Part shown: in pieces, positions 7,749-16,878 of the stretch
Position numbering within the stretch: the first letter of the stretch is position 1
How the letters are laid out: every line of letters starts with the position of its first letter
Assembly: GCA_009775225.1 (NCBI GenBank)
Contig: VSPE01000002.1
Span: 1-64,000, forward strand
From: Muribaculaceae bacterium
GTDB taxonomy: Bacteria; Bacteroidota; Bacteroidia; Bacteroidales; Muribaculaceae
DNA: 64,000 nucleotides
Direction: 5' to 3'
Program-made: the position numbers and the translations under genes
The notes under the pieces: generated by a model
Databases searched by the model: none
What the model saw: only the letters and a program-made list of their open reading frames with translations
Told to the model about the DNA's origin: nothing

Positions 7749-8810
7749 ATGCGAAAGGCACTAATCACAGGTATCACGGGGCAGGACGGAAGCTACCTCG
7801 CAGAATTCCTTCTCTCAAAAGGATATGAAGTACACGGTATTATACGCCGAAGCTCATCGTTCAACACCGGACGCATAGAGCATCTGTACCTCGACGAATG
7901 GGTGCGCGACATGCACAACCGCCGCCTCGTGTCGCTCCACTACGGCGATATGACCGACTCATCCTCGCTCATCCGCATAATCGGCGAAGTGAAGCCCGAC
8001 GAAATCTACAACCTCGCAGCCCAAAGCCACGTAAAAGTATCGTTCGACGTACCAGAGTACACCGCCGAGACCGTCGGCGTGGGCACACTACGCCTCCTCG
8101 AAGCCGTACGCATACTCGGCATGGAGAAAACCGTGCGCATATATCAGGCATCCACCTCCGAACTATACGGCGAGGTGCAGGAGATGCCCCAGACAGAGAC
8201 CACACCCTTCTATCCCCGCTCGCCCTACGCCGTGGCTAAGCTCTACGCCTTCTGGATTATGAAGAACTACCGCGAAAGCTACGGCATGTACACTGCAAAC
8301 GGCATCCTCTTCAACCACGAATCGGAGCGCCGTGGAGAGAACTTCGTGACACGCAAAATCTCAATGGCCGTGGCCCGCATCACAGCAGGGCTCCAGGATA
8401 AGCTCTACCTCGGCCACCTCGACGCACGCCGCGACTGGGGCTACGCACCCGACTACGTGGAGTGCATGTGGCTCATACTACAGCAAGAGCGACCCGACGA
8501 CTACGTGATAGCCACCGGCGAGTTCCACACCGTGCGCGAGTTCGCCACCCTGGCCTTCGCCCGCGCAGGCATACAGCTGCGCTGGGAAGGCACCGGTCTC
8601 GAAGAGAAAGGCATCGACACCGCCACAGGCCGCGTGCTCGTGGAGGTAGACCCGCGCTTCTTCCGTCCCGCCGAAGTAGAGAAACTGCTCGGCAATCCAG
8701 CCAAGGCACGTCGCGAACTCGGCTGGAACCCCTCTACCACATCTTTCACCGACCTAGTAAACCGCATGGTCGACTCCGACATAGCTCTATTGAAGGAAGG
8801 TAAGCTATGA
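7749..8810 (+). CDS. gmd: GDP-mannose 4,6-dehydratase
   Basis: A 353-residue extended short-chain dehydrogenase that converts GDP-D-mannose to GDP-4-keto-6-deoxymannose, the first step to GDP-L-fucose. The NADP-binding motif GITGQDGSYL lies at residues 8-17, the RR-SSS-FNTGRIEHLY segment follows, and the catalytic set is visible as STSELYGEV and SPYAVAK (YxxxK). FNHESERRGENFVTRKI is the family's nucleotide-sugar segment. Length is normal. Its stop overlaps the start of fcl by four bases (ATGA), so the two enzymes are translationally coupled. Confidence 0.97.
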   Translation: MRKALITGITGQDGSYLAEFLLSKGYEVHGIIRRSSSFNTGRIEHLYLDEWVRDMHNRRLVSLHYGDMTDSSSLIRIIGEVKPDEIYNLAAQSHVKVSFDVPEYTAETVGVGTLRLLEAVRILGMEKTVRIYQASTSELYGEVQEMPQTETTPFYPRSPYAVAKLYAFWIMKNYRESYGMYTANGILFNHESERRGENFVTRKISMAVARITAGLQDKLYLGHLDARRDWGYAPDYVECMWLILQQERPDDYVIATGEFHTVREFATLAFARAGIQLRWEGTGLEEKGIDTATGRVLVEVDPRFFRPAEVEKLLGNPAKARRELGWNPSTTSFTDLVNRMVDSDIALLKEGKL

Positions 8811-9895
8811 CGCACCTCGACAAATCAGCAAAAATATATGTGGCCGGCCACCGCGGCCTCGTAGGCTCGGCAATCATGGCCAACCTACGCGCCCGCGGCT
8901 ACAGCAATGTCATAGGCCGCACACACGCCGAGCTTGACCTGCTCGACCCCGTGGCCGTGCGTGCGTTCTTCGATGCCGAGCGACCCGATGCCGTAGTTCT
9001 CGCCGCCGCTCATGTGGGCGGCATCATGGCAAACAGCACCTACCGCGCCGACTTCATATACGAGAACCTTCAGATACAGCAGAATGTAATAGGCGAGGCA
9101 TGGCGACACGGCGTGCGTCACCTGCTCTTCCTCGGCTCCACCTGCATATATCCGCGCGAGGCACCGCAGCCCATTGTGGAAGAGGCCCTGCTCACCTCGC
9201 CCCTCGAATACACCAACGAGCCTTACGCCATTGCCAAGATTGCCGGACTGAAGATGTGCGAGTCGTTCAACCTGCAATACGGCACCGACTATGTGGCCGT
9301 GATGCCCACCAACCTCTACGGGCCTAACGACAACTTCCACCTCGAGAACAGCCACGTGCTCCCCGCCATGATACGCAAGGTGCATCTGGCCCGTCTCCTT
9401 GGCGAAGGCGACTATGCCGCCGTACGCGCCGACCTGCGCGCACGGCCCGTAAGCACCATAGCGCCCGACGCCTCCGATGCCGGCATAGCCGCTGCCCTCG
9501 CCTCCTTCGGCATCATGCCCGGCAAAGTGCGCCTGTGGGGTTCGGGACGCCCCCTGCGCGAATTTCTCTGGAGCGAGGATATGGCCGACGCCTGCGTGCA
9601 TATACTCCTCAACGTTAGCTTCGCCGACATCGTGGCCGCCCGAGGCGGCGGCGAAATACGCAACACCCACATCAACATAGGCACCGGCAAAGAACTTTCC
9701 ATTGCCGAACTTGCCTCGCTGGTGGCTCACGCCACGGGCTTCGGCGGCACTGTCGAATGGGATGACTCCAAACCCGACGGCACCATGCGCAAACTCTGCA
9801 ACGTGAGCCGCCTGCACTCGCTGGGCTGGCGCCATAAGGTGGAGCTGCCTCAGGGTATAGAACGTCTTTACAAATGGTACCTCTCAACGCTCTGA
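8807..9895 (+). CDS. fcl: GDP-L-fucose synthase
   Basis: A 362-residue epimerase/reductase that turns the Gmd product into GDP-L-fucose with NADPH. It shows GHRGLVGSA at residues 14-22, the catalytic GSTCIYP and PYAIAK (YxxxK) motifs, and NLYGPNDNF. An insertion of about 45 residues after KVHLAR (GDYAAVRADLRARPVSTIAP onward) makes it longer than the 320-residue E. coli enzyme, as in many Bacteroidetes orthologues. Fucose produced here can be placed on capsule or surface glycoproteins. It overlaps gmd by four bases and the next gene by about 22 bases. Confidence 0.96.
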   Translation: MTHLDKSAKIYVAGHRGLVGSAIMANLRARGYSNVIGRTHAELDLLDPVAVRAFFDAERPDAVVLAAAHVGGIMANSTYRADFIYENLQIQQNVIGEAWRHGVRHLLFLGSTCIYPREAPQPIVEEALLTSPLEYTNEPYAIAKIAGLKMCESFNLQYGTDYVAVMPTNLYGPNDNFHLENSHVLPAMIRKVHLARLLGEGDYAAVRADLRARPVSTIAPDASDAGIAAALASFGIMPGKVRLWGSGRPLREFLWSEDMADACVHILLNVSFADIVAARGGGEIRNTHINIGTGKELSIAELASLVAHATGFGGTVEWDDSKPDGTMRKLCNVSRLHSLGWRHKVELPQGIERLYKWYLSTL

Positions 9896-10842
9896 AATAT
9901 ACTGTCAGCGCCTTAGTGCTCGCGACCGTGCTGGCCCTGCTCGAATGGGCCTACATACGCGTGGCGCGACGCAACCACATCGGCGTGACTGCATCGGATA
10001 AAGGCCGGCGCCGCTTCGTGGCCGTCGGCGGAGGCTTCATATTCATCCTGGCGGCTATCATGGCTGTGGCCGTGTTCCCCGCCACCGACCCCTACATCTT
10101 CCTCGTATACATGTATGTGGGCGGAGGAGCCATACTGGCGGTGCTGTCGTATGCCGACGACCTTATAACACTCTCGCCCAGGCTGCGGCTTGGAGTGCAC
10201 ATCGCCGTGACGGCCCTTGTGCTGGCGCTGATGCCTTTCGGAAGCAACTACCTGCTCTACGCCTGCGCCGTGATTGCCTGCACCGGGTATATGAACGCCT
10301 CCAACTTTATGGACGGCATCAACGGCATGCTCGCCCTCTACAGCGGCGTGGTTCTCGCCACACTCGCCTGCGTGATGCCCTCGCCCGTAGTGCTGGCCCT
10401 GCTCGTGGCCACTGCCGTCTTCGCGGCCTACAACTGCCGGCGCGCACCCGCCGTATATTCAGGCGACGTAGGCTCCATTACCATAGGCTTCTTCATAGCC
10501 ACTTCTCTGGTATACTATATCCTTGATAGCGACGAATACTCTGCCGCCGTGTTCGTGCTGGTGTTCCTCATCGACACCTTCTGCACCTTTATGGAGCGCC
10601 TTTTACAAGGCGACAACGTGTTCATGTCGCACCGCCGGCATCTGTATCAGCTCCTCATCCGCAGGGGAGCACACCCGCTCGCCGTATCGGCCGGATATGC
10701 GGCAGTGCAGCTTGCCGTGAACGGTGTATGGCTCATGCTGCCCGAGGCAGCGCGCCCCGTATATGCCATAGCCTCGGCAGCAATCCTCCTAACCCTTTAC
10801 ATTTTTATCAGAATTTTTGCACTAAAAAGGTACAACGCATGA
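9874..10842 (+). CDS. Undecaprenyl-phosphate sugar-1-phosphate transferase (WecA/MraY family, GT4-like)
   Basis: A 322-residue polytopic membrane protein of the polyprenyl-phosphate N-acetylhexosamine-1-phosphate transferase family, which loads the first sugar onto undecaprenyl phosphate to begin glycan assembly. The family acidic motifs are seen in order: SYADDLITLSPRLRL (DD metal pair), NASNFMDGINGM (the N-x-x-N-x-x-DG motif), GDVGSITIGF and the cytoplasmic HRRHLYQLL. About nine to ten hydrophobic segments are visible. The ATG lies inside fcl. Directly after the GDP-fucose genes, it suggests that the operon builds a lipid-linked fucose-containing glycan. Sugar specificity cannot be read from sequence. 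Confidence 0.85.
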   Translation: MVPLNALKYTVSALVLATVLALLEWAYIRVARRNHIGVTASDKGRRRFVAVGGGFIFILAAIMAVAVFPATDPYIFLVYMYVGGGAILAVLSYADDLITLSPRLRLGVHIAVTALVLALMPFGSNYLLYACAVIACTGYMNASNFMDGINGMLALYSGVVLATLACVMPSPVVLALLVATAVFAAYNCRRAPAVYSGDVGSITIGFFIATSLVYYILDSDEYSAAVFVLVFLIDTFCTFMERLLQGDNVFMSHRRHLYQLLIRRGAHPLAVSAGYAAVQLAVNGVWLMLPEAARPVYAIASAAILLTLYIFIRIFALKRYNA

Positions 10843-12020
10843 AATTACGACTGATTCTCTCTTTGGCGCTCACATCCGCGCTGCCCCTGTGCCAAGCCGC
10901 CACACTCGACGAAACAGCCATGAACATAGCCCTGCGCAATCCCGCCGTGATGTCGGCTCGCGCAGGCTACGAAGCCGACCTCGCATCGGCTCGCGCCGAA
11001 AACATACTCGCCGGCCCCGAAGTGGAGGGCGAATATCTTTTCAGCAGCGAAGGAAACGACGGAAACCGCTGGAGCGTGTCGGTGGGGCAGTCTTTCGACT
11101 GGCCCGGCCTGTACGCCGCACGCCGCCGCACAAACGTGTTCCGCGCCGAAGCCTACTCTTATCTCTATAAGGCCGAGCTTGCACAGGCCGCCTACGATGC
11201 GCGCCTGGCTCTTATCCGCTGGGCAGCCGCCGAAGCCGAAGTGAAGGTGATACACACCGCACACGAGAACATGGACAGAATGAGCGAGGCGGTAGACCGT
11301 GCCTTCGAGCGCGGCGACGTAACCATACTCGAGGTGCACAAGCTGCGCATGGAGCGCTTCGCCACAGCATCGCGCTGCGCCGGCGCCGAAGCTGAGGCCG
11401 AGAGCGCACGCGCCGCCGTAAAAGCCCTGAACGGAGGCGTGCTCCCCGAGCTGCCCCACGATATACTTGCTCTTCGCAAGCCTATGCCCCTCGAGCACTA
11501 CGAGGCCCGCTTCAAGGAACACAACCCCTCGCTCGCCGCCAACAGCCTGCTCGCCAAGGTGGCCCAAAGCGAGATTGAGGTGGCGCGCCGCGCTGCCCTG
11601 CCCTCGTTCAGCGTAGCCTACACGCACGCCTACGAGGAAGCCTCCCACTTCAACGGCTTCAGCGTGGGTATAACGCTGCCGTCGTGGTCGCGCAAGCACT
11701 CGGTGGCAGCCGCCAAGGCCCGTGCTACGGCCGCTCAGCTCGACATAGAAGACTACCGGCTCACCACCAATACAGCGCTCATAGAGAACTACAACAAGGC
11801 CGTGCGCCTCTACGAGCGCCTGAGCGATGCCGCCGACACCTTCGGCAGCGACGTTTACCCCGAGTTGCTTATGACAGCCCTTAAGAGCGGCAAACTCGAC
11901 GTGGTGACATATCTCACCGAATACAACCAGTATCTCAGCGCCGCCGCCGACTATCAGGAGCTGTGCGCCGAGTTCGCATCGGCCGTGGCCTACCTCACTC
12001 GCTATAATATAGAGCTTTGA
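10839..12020 (+). CDS. TolC-family outer membrane protein
   Basis: A 393-residue protein with a cleavable signal peptide (MKLRLILSLALTSALPLCQA) and two helical repeats typical of outer-membrane efflux factors: N-terminal TLDETAMNIALRNPAV, VGQSFDWPGLYAARR, and C-terminal SFSVAYTHAYEEASHFNGFSVGITLPSW. Its ATG overlaps the preceding stop by four bases, so it is co-translated with the sugar-phosphate transferase. TolC proteins pair with an inner-membrane pump and an adaptor; neither is next to it, so its partner is elsewhere, possibly one of the other export systems in the genome. The GNAT/FemAB-like gene begins one base after its stop. Confidence 0.85.
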   Translation: MKLRLILSLALTSALPLCQAATLDETAMNIALRNPAVMSARAGYEADLASARAENILAGPEVEGEYLFSSEGNDGNRWSVSVGQSFDWPGLYAARRRTNVFRAEAYSYLYKAELAQAAYDARLALIRWAAAEAEVKVIHTAHENMDRMSEAVDRAFERGDVTILEVHKLRMERFATASRCAGAEAEAESARAAVKALNGGVLPELPHDILALRKPMPLEHYEARFKEHNPSLAANSLLAKVAQSEIEVARRAALPSFSVAYTHAYEEASHFNGFSVGITLPSWSRKHSVAAAKARATAAQLDIEDYRLTTNTALIENYNKAVRLYERLSDAADTFGSDVYPELLMTALKSGKLDVVTYLTEYNQYLSAAADYQELCAEFASAVAYLTRYNIEL

Positions 12021-12021
12021 C

Positions 12022-12960
12022 ATGAAGATTGTGCCGTACAGCACCGCCGGCTCCGAGCTATGGGACGCCCTGGTGGAGAACTCGCGCAACGGGCTTTTCC
12101 AGCACAGACGCGCCTACATGGACTACCACGCCGACCGCTTCGCGGACTGCTCCGCAGTGGCCTTCGACGACAAGGGGCGCGCCGTGGCGGCACTGCCGGC
12201 ACATGCCGACGGAGACACCGTATGCAGCCACCGCGGACTTTCGTTCGGAGGCTGGCTGCTCACCGGGCGCGTCGACGCCTCCATGATGCTCCGTATATGG
12301 AACGAGGCCGCCGACTATTACCGGGCACAGGGCTTCCGCCGGCTCTACTACAGGCCGGTGCCGCACATCTTCCACCGCTATCCCGCCGAAGAAGACCTTT
12401 ACGCGCTCTTCCGCGCCGGGGGGCGCCTCGAGGCCACGCTGGCGTCGTCGGTGATAGAGCTACGCGCGCCGTCGGGCTTCGACAGCAACGCGCGCCGCGC
12501 GCTTGCACGCGCCGTAAAAACCGGGCTGGAGTGCGTGGAGAGCATCGATTACGAGGCCTACTGGGCCATACTCGGCGAGGTGCTTGCCAAGCGGCACGGA
12601 GCCACACCCGTGCACTCCCTTGACGAAATCAGGATGCTTGCCGGGCGCTTCCCCGCTAACATACGTCTCTTTCTGGTATGCGAACAGGGCACACCCGTGG
12701 CGGGCACAGTGCTGTACATAAGCGGACACACGGCACACTGCCAGTACATAGCGTCGGACGAGCGCGGTTGCACGACAGGCGCCCTCGCCCTGCTGTTCGA
12801 CAACCTCAGGCGCCGGTGCGCTGCCGACGGCCTCGCATATCTCGACCTCGGCACGTCAAATGAAAATGGCGGACGGTTCCTCAACGAGGGACTCATCCGC
12901 CAGAAGGCCGGTTTCGGAGCACGCGCGGTGGCGTTCAACTCCTATACCATAGATTTTTAG
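12022..12960 (+). CDS. FemAB/GNAT-like acyltransferase
   Basis: A 312-residue cytoplasmic protein with the double-GNAT layout of the FemAB-like superfamily: an N-terminal half with LFQHRRAYMDYHADRF and HRGLSFGGWLL, and a C-terminal half with GTPVAGTVLYISGHTAHCQYIASDERG and LDLGTSNENGGRFLNEGLIRQKAGFGA. Related proteins occur in surface-polysaccharide clusters and transfer acyl or aminoacyl groups to lipid-linked sugars or cell-wall precursors. Being last in the gmd-fcl operon fits decoration of the same glycan; the donor and acceptor are unknown. It is convergent with the SIMPL gene, with nine bases between the two stops. Confidence 0.7.
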   Translation: MKIVPYSTAGSELWDALVENSRNGLFQHRRAYMDYHADRFADCSAVAFDDKGRAVAALPAHADGDTVCSHRGLSFGGWLLTGRVDASMMLRIWNEAADYYRAQGFRRLYYRPVPHIFHRYPAEEDLYALFRAGGRLEATLASSVIELRAPSGFDSNARRALARAVKTGLECVESIDYEAYWAILGEVLAKRHGATPVHSLDEIRMLAGRFPANIRLFLVCEQGTPVAGTVLYISGHTAHCQYIASDERGCTTGALALLFDNLRRRCAADGLAYLDLGTSNENGGRFLNEGLIRQKAGFGARAVAFNSYTIDF

Positions 12961-12969
12961 CTGATAGCA

Positions 12970-13677
12970 TCAGTCTTCGAGATAGTATGTGATGTAGGTC
13001 ACGATACGCACCGTCTTGATATTGGGGGTGTATTGGTCGCGGTCTTCAATCGAGAACTGTCCCTGCGAGGCAGTCTTGATTTTACCGAGCTTGCTGTCGG
13101 AGTCGGAGGCAAACTTGTCGGCAGCCTGTCGGGCGTTTGCGGTAGCCTCCGCAATCATTTCGGGCTTAATCGAGTTGAGGTCGGTGTACTCGTAGCGGGT
13201 CTGGTAGTTGTAGTCTCCGGCTACCACAGCTATTCCCTGTCGGAGCAGCTCGGTCTGCTTTTTGATAAGCTCGCGCACCAGCTCTACCTTATCGGAAGTC
13301 ACCACCACCACATTAGTCACCTGATAGCGGTATGTAAGGTTCTGAGTGCTGTAGCGGTCGGCAAAGTTGTCGTAGACCGAAGGCGGGTTCACCGAAATTT
13401 CGGCGTCGGCAATGCCGTTCGACTTCAGAAAAGATACAATGCTCTGATTAGAGCTTTGTATTTTTGTGTAGATGCTGCCGAGGTCGTTTCCCATCTCTTT
13501 GGTCACGATAGGCCATGTAACTTTGTTTGCGTTCACTTCTTTCTCGCACAGGCCGCGCACGGTGACCACGCGGTCGCGGTCGGCGAAGCGGTCGATGCCG
13601 CCCTTGAGGGCGAAGCCGAGCACCACAATAGCAGCCGCAATGAGTGCCGAGGCGATGATGATGGATTTTGCTTTCAT
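12970..13677 (-). CDS. SIMPL domain (DUF541) protein
   Basis: A 235-residue protein with an N-terminal membrane anchor or signal segment (SIIIASALIAAAIVVLGFAL) followed by a SIMPL/DUF541 domain. Visible family features are VTVRGLCEKEVNANKVTWPI at the start of the domain, the YRYQVTNVVVVTSDKVELVRELI strand-helix, and the closing ATANARQAADKFASDSDSKLGKI. SIMPL proteins (for example BP26/OMP28) are periplasmic oligomers of uncertain role, linked to oxidative stress and envelope maintenance. It stands alone, between a convergent operon and the MITE-like palindrome at its 5' side. Confidence 0.85.
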   Translation of the reverse strand: MKAKSIIIASALIAAAIVVLGFALKGGIDRFADRDRVVTVRGLCEKEVNANKVTWPIVTKEMGNDLGSIYTKIQSSNQSIVSFLKSNGIADAEISVNPPSVYDNFADRYSTQNLTYRYQVTNVVVVTSDKVELVRELIKKQTELLRQGIAVVAGDYNYQTRYEYTDLNSIKPEMIAEATANARQAADKFASDSDSKLGKIKTASQGQFSIEDRDQYTPNIKTVRIVTYITYYLED

Positions 13678-13714
13678 TGATATGTTTTTTTAAGTAAACA
13701 ATCGCTTAACTTTT

Positions 13715-13877
13715 AGAGATTGTCTAAATTTATATTATACAGATTTTGAGAGGGATTGTCAGATGGATTTTTGTTTGCGATGAAGGAGCGTAGCTGTAGC
13801 TACGAGACTGAAGAGCGAACAAAAAGACGCTGACAAGGCCCTCAAAAGCAAAGTAATATAAATTTTAGACAATCTCT
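13715..13877. mobile_element. MITE-like 163-bp imperfect palindrome
   Basis: Terminal inverted repeats of about 24 bases (AGAGATTGTCTAAA-ATTTATATTA type) bound an element whose interior is also self-complementary: TTTTGAGAGGGATTGTCAG pairs with CTGACAAGGCCCTCAAAA, TTTTTGTTTGCG with CGAACAAAAAG, and the centre is CGTAGCTGTAGCTACG. It has no coding capacity. It lies in the short spacer between the SIMPL gene start and the DUF4954 stop. The structure fits a non-autonomous element moved by a transposase elsewhere; a clear target-site duplication is not visible. Upstream of the SIMPL gene it might also affect that gene's expression. Confidence 0.6.
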
Positions 13878-13881
13878 TATA

Positions 13882-15855
13882 TCAGGGTAAAAGTTCGAGA
13901 GCACTTTCAGCCAAAGCGCTTTTAGCCACATTGTGTGCCTCTACCATCTTAACGAAGGGGTCGCTCTCATATTGCCCGCGCACGGAGGTGAAGTCATCGT
14001 CGGCATCGCTGTCGGGAGCGTCGATGCCGAAGCCGGTGCGCGACTTAAGAGAGTATTCCTTGCGGGCGTCGTCGAGGAGCATTCCGTTGAGCGAGCGCAC
14101 GCTCGAAATCCAGCGCTCTATGATACAGCGGATATCGTCGGGGGTGAGAGCGTCGACTGTCTTTCCGAACCAGCTCTCCATCATCGACACTACCCACGTC
14201 CACTCCATGTCGTAGTAGTCGGCGTGGATGCGGCGCCAAGCCTCCTCTATTTCCTCGAGCGAGCGGATTTCGCCGGCGGCAATGGCATCGCACAGGGCGT
14301 CGATTTCGCTCTTGGGGGCGAACATGCCGCACACATCTACCCAGCGGCCTTTGCCTGCGGGGTGCGTGGGCGCGAGGCGGCGCGACAGCTCGGCGGCATC
14401 GGCTACAGGCTCGGTGCCGAGGCGGTGTATCACGGAGTTGCCCATGAACTTGTCGATAGCAAGGCGGTAGAGAGAACGGCCTTTGCGGAGTGCGCGGGCG
14501 TCGATAGTCATAGTCTGGAAGGCGAAGCGCTCGGCGGTCAGACCGGCGGTGCGCTCAAGCTCGTCGAGGAGCTTTATGCCTGCGAACATCTTGCCGGCGG
14601 TATAGGGGCTGAGGAGGTTGAAGTTTATGCAGTCGAGGCGGTCGGGGTCGCGGCGCTTGTCGCGCTTGGGCCACTTCTGGGCGTCGCGTATGGTGCCCAC
14701 GCTGCGGAGGTTGATGCCTGGTACGAGGAACGATTCGTTGCGGTTCTCTATGAGGTAGGAGAATGGCAGGCGCGATGTGTCGGGATGGTTAACGTGGCGT
14801 CCCATAACGAGCGAGAAGGCACCTATTTTGGCGGGCCACAGAATGTAGGAGTCGCTTGTGGTCTTTGAGCCGCGCTCCACCACGCCCTGGTGAATGGGGC
14901 CGAGTTTGTACATGTGGTTGCTCTGGTTAGAACCGGAGCCGGCGTTGAGGAATGAGAACATGCCGGCAATAAGAAGGCTCGACTTATGCATCGTCACGGT
15001 GTAGGGGCCGCCGAAGATAGCAGCGGCCTCGCCGTTCTCGCATGCGCAGTTGGCAAAGAAGAGCGAGTCGTGAGCCGAGAACAGGTGTGTGAGTTTTGTC
15101 GCCTGTCCGATGAAGCAGTGATGTATGACGGCTCCGTCGTCAACACAGCTTCCCGACGCGAAAACAAAGCCCTCGGCGATAACATCACGGCCGACTACCA
15201 CGGGGTCGGACTCGGATGCGCTTATTGTACCGTCGGCCAGACGTGTGGCGCCCTTTATCAGGGCGAAGTCGCCCACGTTCACGTTTGTGATTGTACCGGC
15301 ATTGATTACCAGAGTATTGCGACCGATTTGGCCGCGCTTGCCGTAGAGCGATGCGGCGTGCACCTTGATTAGCGTGACAAGGCGCTCCACCATTTCGCGG
15401 CGGTTGCGGTACATGGCAATGAGGTATGCCGTCTGAGCCGAAAGACGCTCGTAGACAGGCACTTCCCGGCCACCCGTCTCATTTAGCACCGAGACTTCGG
15501 TGCCTATGCCGAATGTGCTGTCGAGAGTGCCTACAATGCTGTCGACATTCTCGATGTATGCACCGTCGGCAATGTCGTAGTTGGCGATATAGTCGGCTAT
15601 ATTGCGGATATATACATCGTTTCCCACGGCCACGTTGTGGAGCGTGGCGTTGGTTATTTCGGAACGACGCACCAGACCGCCGGGGCGCACGAAGCGACCG
15701 GCGAGCGAACCTATACGTATGTCGCCCGAAAATTCTACATTAGTGACGCGTGCGGGGTCGAAGCCTTCGGCAACCTGTACATTGCTCCAGTCATCGCAGC
15801 GACAGCCGCGGCTTTCGAGCACCGTAATTTCTTCCTGTGTAAGTATGCGGAACAT
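13882..15855 (-). CDS. DUF4954 family protein (left-handed beta-helix-like)
   Basis: A 657-residue cytoplasmic protein of the Bacteroidetes DUF4954 family. The first 370 residues contain short repeating strands rich in I/V, G and N (for example NTLVINAGTITNVNVGDFA and DPVVVGRDVIAEGFVFASGS), which look like a left-handed beta helix as in hexapeptide acyltransferases and sugar-nucleotide enzymes. The C-terminal 250 residues are helical (AGKMFAGIKLLDELERTAGL). It may be an acyltransferase or a nucleotide-sugar-related enzyme, but no activity is established that I know of. It has its own consensus promoter and appears to be a single-gene unit. Confidence 0.8.
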   Translation of the reverse strand: MFRILTQEEITVLESRGCRCDDWSNVQVAEGFDPARVTNVEFSGDIRIGSLAGRFVRPGGLVRRSEITNATLHNVAVGNDVYIRNIADYIANYDIADGAYIENVDSIVGTLDSTFGIGTEVSVLNETGGREVPVYERLSAQTAYLIAMYRNRREMVERLVTLIKVHAASLYGKRGQIGRNTLVINAGTITNVNVGDFALIKGATRLADGTISASESDPVVVGRDVIAEGFVFASGSCVDDGAVIHHCFIGQATKLTHLFSAHDSLFFANCACENGEAAAIFGGPYTVTMHKSSLLIAGMFSFLNAGSGSNQSNHMYKLGPIHQGVVERGSKTTSDSYILWPAKIGAFSLVMGRHVNHPDTSRLPFSYLIENRNESFLVPGINLRSVGTIRDAQKWPKRDKRRDPDRLDCINFNLLSPYTAGKMFAGIKLLDELERTAGLTAERFAFQTMTIDARALRKGRSLYRLAIDKFMGNSVIHRLGTEPVADAAELSRRLAPTHPAGKGRWVDVCGMFAPKSEIDALCDAIAAGEIRSLEEIEEAWRRIHADYYDMEWTWVVSMMESWFGKTVDALTPDDIRCIIERWISSVRSLNGMLLDDARKEYSLKSRTGFGIDAPDSDADDDFTSVRGQYESDPFVKMVEAHNVAKSALAESALELLP

Positions 15856-15907
15856 ATACTACTTGAAAATTGGTTTTTTTTGATGTCCTAAAATTGGTTT
15901 ACGTCTG

Positions 15908-15938
15908 CAAAGATACACCAAATACACGAAACGGCAAA
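15908..15938 (-). promoter_or_regulatory. DUF4954 gene promoter
   Basis: On the minus strand TTTG, 19 bases, then TATCTTTG: a full consensus match. The ATG is about 52 bases downstream. Confidence 0.75.
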
Positions 15939-15962
15939 ACAGCAAATAGCCAGGAGCCGGCT

Positions 15963-16871
15963 TCAGCGGTGGAATATGATGCTGTTGTGGCCCGAGGGGC
16001 TGACTTTCAGGGTTACCTGCGCCGACTCGATAAGAGGGATGTTGTGGTCGACGTGTCCTACAGGAACGTTGAATGCCACCGGGTAGCTGTAGTCGGCCAC
16101 GGCCTTGTGTATCATGGTTTCCATGTCGGGGTGGTCGTCACCGGGCTTATAGTCGGTGAACTGCCCTACTATCAGGCCCTTTAGCTTTCCGAGGACGCCG
16201 CTCAGCCTGAGCTGGTATAGTATGCGCTCTATCTTGTAGATAGGCTCTGCCACGTCTTCGATGAAGAGTATGGTGTCGGGCTTAATGATGTCGAACGGAG
16301 TGGATATCAGCTCGGCAATGACGGCTACATTGCCACCTATGAGTTTGCCTGTCGCAATGCCGGGGCGGTCGAGGTCATGGCTGTCGAATATGTGCACGGG
16401 GCGTCCGCCTTCGAGTATTTCGAAGAGGCATTTGTTGTCGGGGTCGTCGGCGCCCTCCATTATGTGGGCGCACATCGAGGAGTGCACGCTGGCAATGCCT
16501 TTGCGGGCCATGAGAGCGTGGAGGGCCGAAATGTCGGAGAAGCCGAGCAGCCACTTGGGGTCGTCGGCCAGCGGCAGAGAGTCGAGGCGGTCGAGGATAT
16601 GCACCACCCCGTAGCCTCCTCGCGAGCACAGGATAGCTCTTACCGAAGGGTCGGTAAAGGCGTCGCGGAGGTCGGCATAGCGCTGTGTGGGCGTGCCGCT
16701 GAAGCTGCCGTATTCACCCAGTGCGTGAGGCATTAGTCGCACGTTGTAGCCCTGCGCGCGGAGCACATCGATAGCCGCGTGCACTTTCTCGGGGTCGATT
16801 TTACCTGCGGGAGAGCAGATTGCTATAGTGTCGCCCCTGCGCAGCGGGGCGGGGAATATGGTCTTCGACAT
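15963..16871 (-). CDS. ldcA: LD-carboxypeptidase (peptidase S66)
   Basis: A 302-residue serine peptidase of the S66 family, which trims the terminal D-Ala from the tetrapeptide of recycled or mature peptidoglycan, or in MccF-type members cleaves other acyl-amide bonds. Family segments are visible: LRRGDTIAICSPAG at the N terminus, the nucleophile loop CSRGGYG near residue 104, GFSDISAL, and the C-terminal FNVPVGHVDHNIPLIES containing the catalytic His. No signal peptide, so it acts in the cytoplasm as LdcA does. It is the last gene of a three-gene unit with the SpoU methyltransferase and the aminotransferase. Confidence 0.9.
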   Translation of the reverse strand: MSKTIFPAPLRRGDTIAICSPAGKIDPEKVHAAIDVLRAQGYNVRLMPHALGEYGSFSGTPTQRYADLRDAFTDPSVRAILCSRGGYGVVHILDRLDSLPLADDPKWLLGFSDISALHALMARKGIASVHSSMCAHIMEGADDPDNKCLFEILEGGRPVHIFDSHDLDRPGIATGKLIGGNVAVIAELISTPFDIIKPDTILFIEDVAEPIYKIERILYQLRLSGVLGKLKGLIVGQFTDYKPGDDHPDMETMIHKAVADYSYPVAFNVPVGHVDHNIPLIESAQVTLKVSPSGHNSIIFHR

Positions 16872-16878
16872 ATCTTGC

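Noticed and set aside
10845..12089. 414-codon open frame antisense to the TolC-like gene
   Set aside because: Val/Gly/His-rich translation without motifs; the sense gene has a signal peptide, family repeats and coupled ends.
12022..12960. Frames in the other phases and on the opposite strand of the FemAB-like gene
   Set aside because: Arg/Pro-rich low-complexity products typical of shifted reading of high-GC genes.
13715..13877. Considered as a complete insertion sequence
   Set aside because: Too short and without any transposase frame; classed as a MITE-like element.
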